A program made the translations under genes and the position numbers. The notes beneath the pieces are model-generated. The model searched no databases. It was not told the origin of the DNA and saw nothing but the letters and a program-made list of their open reading frames with translations. From assembly GCF_029840925.1 (NCBI RefSeq), contig NZ_JAOCDM010000045.1, forward strand, positions 1 to 36,894: DNA of 36,894 bases. Direction: 5' to 3'. Source of the DNA: Pseudomonas sp. GD03858 (GTDB lineage Bacteria > Pseudomonadota > Gammaproteobacteria > Pseudomonadales > Pseudomonadaceae). Shown piece by piece: positions 18,794-25,648 of this stretch (its first letter is position 1; each line of letters opens with the position of its first letter).

Positions 18794-19708
18794 GTGACCG
18801 ATCTCCTGCGCAACCCGCTGTTGCAGTACTTCGCCCGTCTGGCGCCATCGAGCCAGCTGACCATGCGCTACATCCTGCAGGACGCCGCCGACCGCCTGGG
18901 CTTCGTCGACTGCGACATTGCCGATGTCCCTTGGCACCATCTCGAGCCCGGGCACGTGATCGCGCTGGTCGCCGCCTTGCGCGCCGACGGCTACGCCCCC
19001 AACACCTCGTCGCTTTACGTCAACGCCGTGCGTGGCGTGATGAACGAAGCCTGGCGCCAGGGCCTGATCGAACATGAGCGGTTGCTCAAGATCCGCGAGA
19101 TCAAACCGGCCGGCGGAAGTCGCCTGCCGCCGGGGCGCAACCTGCGCCGCAGCCTGATCCGTGAGCTGATGGAGGTATGCGCCGCCGATCCGCGTCCTCA
19201 GGGCGTGCGCGATGCGGCGATCCTGGCGCTGTTGTACGGCACGGGCATGCGCAAGTCGGAGTCGGTGGATGTCGACCTGGCCCAGGTGGATTTCCAGGAA
19301 CGCAGCGTGCAGGTGCTGGCCAAGGGCAATCGCCAGCTGATCAAGTACGCCCCGGCCTGGGCTTTCGAAAAGCTGCAGGCCTGGCTCGACCTGCGTCGCG
19401 AACACCTGCCGAGCGGCGAGCGCGACGACAGCTTCCTGTTCAACCGGATCCGTCGCGGCAGCCATATCACGCGGGCACGCATCACCAAGCATGCGATCTA
19501 CTACATTGCCCGTCAGCGTGGGGCGCAAGTCGGGGCGAAGATCATGCCCCACGATTTTCGCCGGGCCTTCATCACCCGGGTGATCGAAGAACACGACCTG
19601 TCGATCGCGCAGAAACTGGCGCACCACGCCAATATCCAGACCACGGCAGGCTATGATCGGCGCGATGACAATGATCGGCGTCGGGCGGTGGAGCGCTTCG
19701 ACTACTGA
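18794..19708 (+). CDS. Stand-alone tyrosine recombinase (XerD-like integrase)
   Basis: This is a site-specific DNA recombinase of the phage-integrase family, 304 residues from the GTG at 18794; the frame is also open from an ATG at 18767. GTG is preferred because AGGA lies 8 bases upstream, whereas the ATG has only an abutting GAG. An N-terminal SAM-like core-binding domain (including YAPNTSSLYVNAVRGVM) precedes the catalytic domain. Counting from the ATG, the active residues are Arg162 (GTGMRKSE), Lys186, His262 and Arg265 (MPHDFRR), His287 and Tyr296 (TTAGYDRR). All are present, so it should be active. No att site, excisionase or cargo is adjacent, so it does not look like part of a recent island. 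Its biological target is unknown. Confidence 0.85.
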   Translation: MTDLLRNPLLQYFARLAPSSQLTMRYILQDAADRLGFVDCDIADVPWHHLEPGHVIALVAALRADGYAPNTSSLYVNAVRGVMNEAWRQGLIEHERLLKIREIKPAGGSRLPPGRNLRRSLIRELMEVCAADPRPQGVRDAAILALLYGTGMRKSESVDVDLAQVDFQERSVQVLAKGNRQLIKYAPAWAFEKLQAWLDLRREHLPSGERDDSFLFNRIRRGSHITRARITKHAIYYIARQRGAQVGAKIMPHDFRRAFITRVIEEHDLSIAQKLAHHANIQTTAGYDRRDDNDRRRAVERFDY

Positions 19709-19742
19709 GCGACGACGAGCCCAAGGCCATTTGCCGTCGTGC

Positions 19743-20921
19743 TCAATGAATGCTCGAGGCCAGGTCGAAGATCGGCATGTACATCAGGATCACGATCAGC
19801 CCGATCAGCAAGCCGATGAACGTCATCAGCAACGGCTCGAACAGCTTGACGAACCACTCCACCCAGCGGCCGATTTCCTGGTCATGAAAATCTGCGCAGC
19901 GCTCCAGCATCTCGCCGAGGTTGCCGGCGTGCTCGCCGGCGCGCAGCAGCCGCAACGACACGGGGGTCACCAGCTGGTTGGCTTCCAGCGCGGCGGACAA
20001 CGCCAGGCCCTCGGCAACCTGCCGGCTGGCGTGCTCCAGGCCCGTGGCCGCGGCGCTGCCCAGCAGGCCCCGGGCCATGCCCAGCGCCGTGAGGATGGGA
20101 ATGCCGCCTTGCAGGAGAATGCCCAGCGAGCGGTAGAAGCGCGCCAACTCATACATGACCAGGCGCTGGTGCAGGGCCGGTACGCGGCGCAGTTGCCGGC
20201 TGCCCCAGCGACGTACTACGGGGTGGCGGCGCAGGGCGATCAGTGTCGTGATGAGCGCCAGCGCGCCCAGCCCCAGCGGCAATTGCTGGGCGTGCAGAAA
20301 CAAGCCTGTCTGCATCAGTACCTGTGACAGCCACGGCAGCTCGCTGCCCATCCCTTCGAACACCAGACTGAAGCGGGGCACTACATAGCCCAGCAGGAAC
20401 AGCACCACGCCGCCGCCGACCAGCAGCAACAACAGCGGGTAGACCGAGGCGCCGACCAGCTTCTGCCTGACCAGGTCCAGGCGCTGGCGATAGCCGATGT
20501 AGCGGGTCAGGGCGTCGCCCAGCGCACCCGTGCGCTCGCTCGATTGCACCAGGGCCACGTACAGGGTGGGGAACACCCTGGGTTGCTGGGCCAGGGACTG
20601 GGAAAACGAGCGCCCTTCATACAGCTGGCGCACCAGCTGTTCGAGGGTCTTGCGCGCGTCGCTGCCGGGGGCTTTCTCGGCCAGGCTTTCCAGGGCATCG
20701 ATCAGGGGCAGGCCAGCAGCGAGCAGGGTTGTCAGTTCCTGGCTGAACAGGACCAGGTCGAACGCCGCCGCGCGGCGCTTCCAGAGTCGAACCTGGCCGC
20801 GCACGCTGAGCACGCGCAACCCCTGATCCTCGGCCTGGCGCCGAGCCTGCTCGATGTCCTCGGCATCCACCTGCAACTGCACCACGCCCTGGCGCCCCAG
20901 GGCCTTGAGCTGATAACGCAT
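19743..20921 (-). CDS. gspF: GspF-type inner-membrane platform protein
   Basis: This is the polytopic inner-membrane protein of type II secretion/type IV pilus machines that couples the ATPase to pseudopilus assembly. The 392 residues contain two T2SSF domains. The first is around 60-185 (FSQELTTLLAAGLPLIDALESL, QSSERTGALGDALTRY), with a transmembrane segment at about 165-190. The second is around 265-385 (YELARFYRSLGILLQGGIPILTAL, RLLRAGEHAGNLGEML), with a final hydrophobic segment LLMTFIGLLIGLIVILMYMPIF. I chose the ATG at 20921 because GAGGAG sits 7 bases upstream and overlaps the stop of gspG. No ATPase, secretin or other T2SS gene is present nearby, which is odd for this component. Confidence 0.85.
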   Translation of the reverse strand: MRYQLKALGRQGVVQLQVDAEDIEQARRQAEDQGLRVLSVRGQVRLWKRRAAAFDLVLFSQELTTLLAAGLPLIDALESLAEKAPGSDARKTLEQLVRQLYEGRSFSQSLAQQPRVFPTLYVALVQSSERTGALGDALTRYIGYRQRLDLVRQKLVGASVYPLLLLLVGGGVVLFLLGYVVPRFSLVFEGMGSELPWLSQVLMQTGLFLHAQQLPLGLGALALITTLIALRRHPVVRRWGSRQLRRVPALHQRLVMYELARFYRSLGILLQGGIPILTALGMARGLLGSAAATGLEHASRQVAEGLALSAALEANQLVTPVSLRLLRAGEHAGNLGEMLERCADFHDQEIGRWVEWFVKLFEPLLMTFIGLLIGLIVILMYMPIFDLASSIH

Positions 20922-20932
20922 GAGCGAGCTCC

Positions 20933-21358
20933 TCACTGCCAGCTGCTGATCTCGGCGTTTTCCCCGTCACCGCCAGGCTGGCCATCCTTGCCCATGGACA
21001 GCAGGTCGTACTCGCCGCCGTTCTCGCCAGGTTGTCGATAGATGTAGGCGCGCCCCCACGGGTCCTGGGGCACGGCCTTCTGCAGATAGGGGCCGGCCCA
21101 GCGTCCCTCGCCGCTAGGCGCCACCACCAGGGCCTGCAGCCCTTGCTCGCTGCTGGGGTAGTGGCCGATTTCCAGGCGGTAGAGATCCAGGGCCTTGCCC
21201 AGGCCTTCGATCTGTGCCCGCGCCACCTTGGCTTCGGAGCGCCCCAACTGGCTGAAGTACTTGGGGGCGACGATCCCGGCCAACAGGCCCAGCACCACCA
21301 GTACCACCAGCAGTTCGAGCAAGGTGAAGCCACGTTGGACATGAATGTTGCGGTGCAT
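20933..21358 (-). CDS. gspG: GspG-type major pseudopilin
   Basis: This is a 141-residue major pseudopilin that polymerises into the pseudopilus driving export through a type II secretion channel. The prepilin peptidase site is RGFTLLELLVVLVVLGLLAG, with cleavage after Gly and the conserved Glu at mature position 5. It is followed by IVAPKYFSQLGRSEAKVARAQ and IGHYPSSEQGLQALV. The C-terminal beta region has DPWGRAYIYRQPG and LLSMGKDGQPGGDGENAEISSW, the calcium-binding loop typical of GspG. The ATG at 21358 has GGAGG about 8 bases upstream; the frame is open farther back but without pseudopilin character. It is the first gene of a two-gene operon with gspF. Confidence 0.9.
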   Translation of the reverse strand: MHRNIHVQRGFTLLELLVVLVVLGLLAGIVAPKYFSQLGRSEAKVARAQIEGLGKALDLYRLEIGHYPSSEQGLQALVVAPSGEGRWAGPYLQKAVPQDPWGRAYIYRQPGENGGEYDLLSMGKDGQPGGDGENAEISSWQ

Positions 21359-21545
21359 GATGAAACCCTCCGTCGCGTGGGCAGGCTTGCCTTCACTGCG
21401 CTTATGCAACTGCCGTGCTCGTCTGCGCCGGGGCCAGGCGCCATGGGCGATGGCCGGCGGCACGCTGCTTGCGTCATTGCCGAAAAGCCCGGCTTGGCGG
21501 GGCATTTCCCCCACTTCGGGGGCTCACGGCGGGGAGGCGACCGAC

Positions 21546-22145
21546 ATGCGTGGATTGATCCTGGGATTGTTGGTAGGGCTGCTGGCATTGGACGCCCAGG
21601 CCGACGTGTACATCTCCAGCGACGGCAAGGGCGGCTTCGTGCTGTCCAACGTGCACCGTCCGGGACGCCACTACGACCGGGTGATCCGCGAGAAGGACGC
21701 GCAGGGCGGGCCGGCCAATGCGCAGTTGGTCATCGGCCGGCCATATGCCGAACTGGTGGCCGCCGCCGCGTTGGCCAACGATGTGCCGCAGGCCTTGCTG
21801 CATGCCTTGATCAAGGCCGAGTCCGGCTACAACCCCAAGGCCCGTTCGGCCAAGGGCGCGGTGGGATTGATGCAGTTGATGCCGGGCACCGCGAAGGAAA
21901 TGGGGGTCAGCGATGCGCTCGACCCCGAGGCCAACGTGCATGGCGGCGCGCGCTACCTCAAGCGCATGCTGACGTTGTTCGACAACGACATCACCCTGGC
22001 GGTGGCGGCCTACAATGCCGGGCCGGACGCGGTGCTCAGCCGGGGAAGGGTGGTGCCGCCCTTTGCCGAGACACGGCGCTATGTGCCGAACGTGCTGCGC
22101 GAATATCGCCTGCTGCGGGGCTTGGCCGAGGATGCGCCGCTCTAG
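21546..22145 (+). CDS. Periplasmic SLT-type lytic transglycosylase
   Basis: This 199-residue enzyme cleaves the MurNAc-GlcNAc bond of peptidoglycan. A signal peptide (MRGLILGLLVGLLALDAQA, cleavage before Asp20) leads into a short beta-rich segment DVYISSDGKGGFVLSN that resembles the DUF4124 module. The SLT domain follows: ALIKAESGYNPKARS with catalytic Glu92, GAVGLMQLMPGTAKEMGV, AYNAGPDAVLS and TRRYVPNVL. A very good ribosome-binding site (GGGGAGG, 8-base spacing) fixes the start. It is divergent from the gspG-gspF pair; small transglycosylases often open the cell wall for secretion machines, so a joint role is likely. The stop TAG lies inside the CTAG target duplication of a MITE. Confidence 0.9.
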   Translation: MRGLILGLLVGLLALDAQADVYISSDGKGGFVLSNVHRPGRHYDRVIREKDAQGGPANAQLVIGRPYAELVAAAALANDVPQALLHALIKAESGYNPKARSAKGAVGLMQLMPGTAKEMGVSDALDPEANVHGGARYLKRMLTLFDNDITLAVAAYNAGPDAVLSRGRVVPPFAETRRYVPNVLREYRLLRGLAEDAPL

Positions 22146-22289
22146 GGTTTGTACGAAAAGTCGCCGAGCGGCGATCAGGCAAGGCGAAAACAGGCGAGGA
22201 AGCGGAGTTTACTGGTTGTAAATGAGCATTCCGAGCCTGTTTTCAACGCAGCATGATCGTCGCGCAGGCACTTTTCGTACAAAGCCTAG
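22142..22289. mobile_element. 140-bp MITE with CTAG target duplication
   Basis: Terminal inverted repeats match at 19 of 20 positions including CTAG: CTAGGGTTTGTACGAAAAGT (22142-22161) and, on the other strand, CTAGGCTTTGTACGAAAAGT (22270-22289). The element proper is 22146-22285 and CTAG flanks both sides, a 4-bp YTAR-type duplication as made by IS5-group transposases. An inner pair AAAACAGGC (22187-22195)/GCCTGTTTT (22235-22243) lets nearly the whole element fold into a hairpin. It encodes no transposase. Its insertion reuses CTAG so that TAG still ends the transglycosylase gene. The IS5-group origin is inferred from the target site only. Confidence 0.8.
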
Positions 22290-22299
22290 AATGTCCGAG

Positions 22300-22313
22300 G
22301 GCCGTCGACGGCC
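22300..22313. other. GGCCGTCGACGGCC palindrome
   Basis: A perfect 14-base palindrome lies just right of the MITE and about 100 bases before the first kinase gene. It could be the stem of the original transglycosylase terminator displaced by the insertion, although no T-run follows, or an operator. Confidence 0.3.
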
Positions 22314-22366
22314 GGACCGCCTCCTGTTCTGTGAGCGACAAGGCCACGCCGGCAGCCCATGGTTTC

Positions 22367-22378
22367 CCCAACTCTGGG
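22367..22378. promoter_or_regulatory. CCCA-N4-TGGG dyad ahead of kinase 1
   Basis: CCCAACTCTGGG lies 37 bases before the ATG of the first kinase. A near-identical dyad, CCCACATCTGGG, precedes the second kinase at 23930-23941 (10 of 12 bases equal). Shared sites before both paralogues suggest one regulator, possibly the response regulator of the cluster. Here the site is too close to the gene for a sigma-54 enhancer. Confidence 0.35.
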
Positions 22379-22415
22379 CTATAACCTCTAGAGGTGCCCA
22401 GCCGCGGAGCCTGCC

Positions 22416-23861
22416 ATGGACCTCGCCCCCCGTTTCGAACCGTTCGTGCCCGCCGATGGCGGCGGCGGGCGCAAGCCGTTCAACCTGCTGCGCTGGTATG
22501 CCTGGGTCAGCCTGGCCATCATTCTCTCGGTGGGCATCGGCCTGGGGCTGATCTCCAGTCGTTTCATCATCGACGAGAGCGTCGAGCGCGATGCGTTGCT
22601 CACTGCCCAGTTCATCACCTCGATCGCCGATGCCGAGGTCCGGCATGTGTCGATCCCCAATGTGCGCACCATGGGCGAGCTGCTCGACCCGCGTACCGAC
22701 CATGCCGTGCCCCAAGTCTCGCCAGAAGCGCGGCGCAAGGCGCGCGGCGAGTTCCTCGACCATGTCGCCCATCTGCCGGACCTGCTCCTGGCCAATATCT
22801 ACGCGCCTGACCGGACGGTGATCTGGTCGAGCAACCCGGCCCTGATCGGCAAGCTGATCGACTCCGACGATGACCTGGACAAGGCGTTCGAATACAAGAT
22901 GCGGGTCTCGGCCAGCTACCACGACTTCGAACAGGCGCGCAGCGAGCAGAAGTTCATCACGCCGCCTGAGCAGTTGTTCATCGAAAACTATATCCCGCTG
23001 TTCGACGCCGACGGTGAAAAGGTCACGGCGATGGTCGAGATCTACAAGGAACCCCATGACCTGATCACCCGCATCGAGCATGGCCTGCTGCTGATCTGGC
23101 TGGCCATTGCCGTGGGCGTAGGGCTGGTCTACTTCGGGCTCTACGGCATCATGCGCCGAGCCGCGCGGCTGATGGCGGCGCAGCAGAAGCGCTTGATCGG
23201 CAACGAAACCTTCGTCGCCCTGGGCGAGGTGTCGTCGGCGGTGGCCCACAGCCTGCGCAATCCGCTGGCCAGCATCCGTTCCAGCGCGGAGCTGGCCGAG
23301 GCCTTCGATGAGGGGCCGGCGCAGAAGAATATCAGCGACATCATCAGCCAGGTCGATCGCATGTCGAAGTGGGTACGCGAGCTGCTGCAGTCGTTGCGCC
23401 CGCTCAACGACGACACGGTGCCGGTGGATGTTGCCCAGACCCTGCGCGAAAGCCTGCAGGCGTTCGCCCCGGCACTGGAGCGCGGTGGCATACGCTTGGC
23501 GCTGGCCGAGCTGCCGACAGTGCAGGTGCTGGGGCAGCCGGAGCTGATCGGCCAGATCTTCGACAGCCTGATCGCCAACGCCCTGGAGTCGATGGAGCCA
23601 GGTGGCGAGTTGCGCGTGGAGCTGGTCAGACATGACCGGCGCAGCCTGACCTTGCGGCTGTCGGATACCGGCAAGGGCATGAACGAGCAACAGCAGCGCA
23701 TGGCGTTCCGACCGTTCTTCACCACCAAGCAGGGCGGGCTGGGGGTGGGTCTGATGCTGGTCAAGCGGATCATGGAGCGTTGCGGTGGCTCGGTGCGCCT
23801 GAGCAGCCAGGAAGGCTTGGGTACCCGTGTGCTGTTGAGTTTTCGTGTGGCAATAACCTGA
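22416..23861 (+). CDS. Sensor histidine kinase 1 (NtrB/ZraS-like, tandem paralogue)
   Basis: This is a 481-residue inner-membrane sensor kinase. TM1 is at about 25-47 and TM2 at about 224-246, enclosing a periplasmic sensor of some 175 residues (VERDALLTAQFI, MGELLDP, IENYIPLFDADGEKV, MVEIYKEP). After a short linker the HisKA domain has SSAVAHSLRNPLASIRSSAEL with phospho-acceptor His278. The ATPase domain has the N-box (SLIANALESM), the G1 box (SDTGKGM), FRPFFTTKQGGLGVGL and the G2 region, so it is complete. GGAG lies 7 bases before the ATG. It is closely related to the next gene in both sensor and kinase parts, so the pair arose by tandem duplication. The ligand is unknown. Confidence 0.88.
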   Translation: MDLAPRFEPFVPADGGGGRKPFNLLRWYAWVSLAIILSVGIGLGLISSRFIIDESVERDALLTAQFITSIADAEVRHVSIPNVRTMGELLDPRTDHAVPQVSPEARRKARGEFLDHVAHLPDLLLANIYAPDRTVIWSSNPALIGKLIDSDDDLDKAFEYKMRVSASYHDFEQARSEQKFITPPEQLFIENYIPLFDADGEKVTAMVEIYKEPHDLITRIEHGLLLIWLAIAVGVGLVYFGLYGIMRRAARLMAAQQKRLIGNETFVALGEVSSAVAHSLRNPLASIRSSAELAEAFDEGPAQKNISDIISQVDRMSKWVRELLQSLRPLNDDTVPVDVAQTLRESLQAFAPALERGGIRLALAELPTVQVLGQPELIGQIFDSLIANALESMEPGGELRVELVRHDRRSLTLRLSDTGKGMNEQQQRMAFRPFFTTKQGGLGVGLMLVKRIMERCGGSVRLSSQEGLGTRVLLSFRVAIT

Positions 23862-24017
23862 TGTTATTTATCAGATAAGATTTTTAACTTAGTGATTTTT
23901 ATTGTTTTTATTGAATCGTGTGGTTTTTACCCACATCTGGGGAATTCTTCTTCTTTCGAGTTTAGGTTTAAGCTCTAAGCAAATGATTTATATATAAAAA
24001 TGATTTTTATTTTTCGC
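23862..24017. other. AT-rich intergenic stretch
   Basis: Roughly three quarters A+T within a strongly GC-rich region, with runs such as TTTTTATTG, TATATATAAAAAT and TTTTTATTTTTC. It separates the two kinase genes. Such DNA is a preferred target for the Pseudomonas silencers MvaT/MvaU and is also easily bent by IHF, which many sigma-54 promoters need. It may also mark a recombination point of the tandem duplication. Confidence 0.5.
23930..23941. promoter_or_regulatory. CCCA-N4-TGGG dyad, candidate enhancer for kinase 2
   Basis: CCCACATCTGGG lies about 80-90 bases upstream of the sigma-54-like promoter at 24018, a normal distance for an activator-binding enhancer, with AT-rich, bendable DNA in between. 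It is the partner of the dyad at 22367. Binding by the cluster's own response regulator is inferred. Confidence 0.4.
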
Positions 24018-24033
24018 TGGCCAAGTTTTTGCT
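24018..24033 (+). promoter_or_regulatory. Sigma-54 promoter of kinase 2/response regulator
   Basis: The sequence CTGGCCAAGTTTTTGCT fits YTGGCACGRNNNTTGCW: TGGC (24018-24021) and TTGC (24029-24032) are exact and the GG-N10-GC spacing is correct. It ends about 119 bases before the kinase ATG. Since the operon encodes a sigma-54 activator, autoregulation is plausible. Confidence 0.6.
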
Positions 24034-24151
24034 TAGACCCTTCTCGACCCCAGGGTGGCGACGACAGGCATGACGCCGCCAGGGATTTTGCTACCGCGAG
24101 TAGCGACGGCGCGCGGGTGACGATCACCGGCCTCCAGGCGGATATGAAGCG

Positions 24152-25648
24152 ATGCAGACGCTCGAGAACGAGTCCCCCGACAAAGCCGTCACCCCTATCC
24201 CGGGGCTGCTTTCGCCGCCGCGCGAGTTCAACCTGCTGCGCTGGTTCTCGCTGGTCAGCCTGCTGATCATCGCTTCGGTCGCCGGCGGGCTGGGGTATGT
24301 GTCGACCCGTTTCGTGGTGCGCGACAGTGTCGAGCGCGACGCCATGCTCACCGCCCAGTTCATCCAGGCCATGGCCCAGGCCGAGGTACGGCACTCACAG
24401 TTGCCGCCGGGCGTCACCATGGGCGAGCTGCTCGACCCACGGCTGGATGAACAGCACCTGCAGTTCACGCCGCAGCTGGCCCAGTCCACCCGGGTCGAGT
24501 TCCTCGATCATGTCGAACACCTGCCCGACATCCTCCTGGCCAATGTCTATGCCCGGGACCGCACGGTGGTCTGGTCGACCAACCCGCAACTGATCGGCAA
24601 GCGTATCGAGGGCGATGACGATCTCGAGCATGCCTTCCAGTCGCGCCAGTCGGTGTCGGCCAGCTACCACAAGGCCGATGAGGACCGTGAGGAGCAGAAG
24701 TTCCAGCGCGAGCCCAGGCTGCTGTTCATCGAGAACTACATTCCGCTGTTCGACAGCCAGGGCGAACAGGTACTGAGCATGGTCGAGATCTATAAGGAAC
24801 CCCAGGACCTGGTGCGGCGGATCCAGCGTGGCTATGTGCTGATCTGGGTCTCCACGCTGGCCGGTGGCGCGCTGATCTACTTCGGGCTGTTCTGGATCGT
24901 GCGCCGCGCCGCGAGCCTGCTGCAGCATCAGCAGGACCGGCTGGTGGCCAGCGAGACCTACGTGGCCCTGGGCGAGATGTCCTCGGCGGTGGCCCACAGC
25001 CTGCGCAACCCGCTGGCCAACATCCGCTCCAGCGCCGAGCTGGCCCAGGAGATCGCCAGCCCGGCGGCGCGCAAGAACATTGGCGACATCATCACCCAGG
25101 TCGATCGCATGTCGCGCTGGGTGCGCGATCTGCTGGTGTCGCTGCGCCCCGCCAGCGATGAAGCGGAAGCGGTCGACCTGGTGGCCGCCATCGAGGATGC
25201 ACGGCAGACCTTCGCGCCGCAGATCGAGCGCAACGGCGTGTGTTTCAGCCTCGAAGGGCCGCAGGCGCAGTGGGTGGCGAGCCAGCCGCTGCAACTTACC
25301 CAGATTCTCAACAGCCTGTTCGCCAATGCGCTGGAGGCCATGCCCCGAGGCGGCGTGCTGCGGGCCGAGGTACGCCAGCTCGACGGCCAGCAGGCCCAGT
25401 TGCAGCTCAGCGACACCGGCAAAGGCATGAGCGAGCAGCAACGACAGATGGTGTTCAAGCCATTCTTCACGACCAAGCAGGGCGGACTGGGCGTCGGCCT
25501 GGCCCTGGTCAAACGGATCATGGAACGCTTTGGCGGCGCGGTCGAACTGAGCAGCCGCGAAGAGGAAGGAACCCGCGTCAGCCTGACTTTCAATATCGCA
25601 GCGGGAGGGGACCATGGAGCGCAGCATCCTGGTGGTCGAGGACGATGA
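24152..25648 (+). CDS. Sensor histidine kinase 2 (tandem paralogue)
   Basis: This 498-residue membrane kinase is parallel to kinase 1 throughout. TM1 is at about 31-50, followed by a periplasmic sensor (VERDAMLTAQFIQAMAQAEVRH, MGELLDPRLDE, IENYIPLFDSQGEQV, MVEIYKEPQDL) and TM2 at about 229-250. The HisKA motif SSAVAHSLRNPLANIRSSAEL carries His282. The N-box SLFANALEAM, SDTGKGM and FKPFFTTKQGGLGVGLALVKRIMERF are intact. The sensor differs from kinase 1 in several charged stretches, so ligand specificity may have diverged. The last 35 bases overlap the response regulator gene, giving a short Gly/His/Arg-rich tail and tight translational coupling. The ribosome-binding site is weak. A sigma-54-like promoter lies about 120 bases upstream. 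Confidence 0.88.
   Translation: MQTLENESPDKAVTPIPGLLSPPREFNLLRWFSLVSLLIIASVAGGLGYVSTRFVVRDSVERDAMLTAQFIQAMAQAEVRHSQLPPGVTMGELLDPRLDEQHLQFTPQLAQSTRVEFLDHVEHLPDILLANVYARDRTVVWSTNPQLIGKRIEGDDDLEHAFQSRQSVSASYHKADEDREEQKFQREPRLLFIENYIPLFDSQGEQVLSMVEIYKEPQDLVRRIQRGYVLIWVSTLAGGALIYFGLFWIVRRAASLLQHQQDRLVASETYVALGEMSSAVAHSLRNPLANIRSSAELAQEIASPAARKNIGDIITQVDRMSRWVRDLLVSLRPASDEAEAVDLVAAIEDARQTFAPQIERNGVCFSLEGPQAQWVASQPLQLTQILNSLFANALEAMPRGGVLRAEVRQLDGQQAQLQLSDTGKGMSEQQRQMVFKPFFTTKQGGLGVGLALVKRIMERFGGAVELSSREEEGTRVSLTFNIAAGGDHGAQHPGGRGR

Noticed and set aside
22211..22226. Sigma-54 promoter inside the MITE driving kinase 1 (TGGTTG...GAGC)
   Set aside because: The GG-N10-GC spacing is met, but both TGGC and TTGC elements are mismatched, and it is about 190 bases from the gene.
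22142..22289. Small RNA or terminator instead of a MITE
   Set aside because: The hairpin has matched 16-base termini flanked by CTAG on both sides and no T-run; the mobile-element reading explains all parts.
18794..22289. Genomic island or prophage from the recombinase to the MITE
   Set aside because: No tRNA target, no att direct repeats, no phage genes, and composition equal to neighbours.
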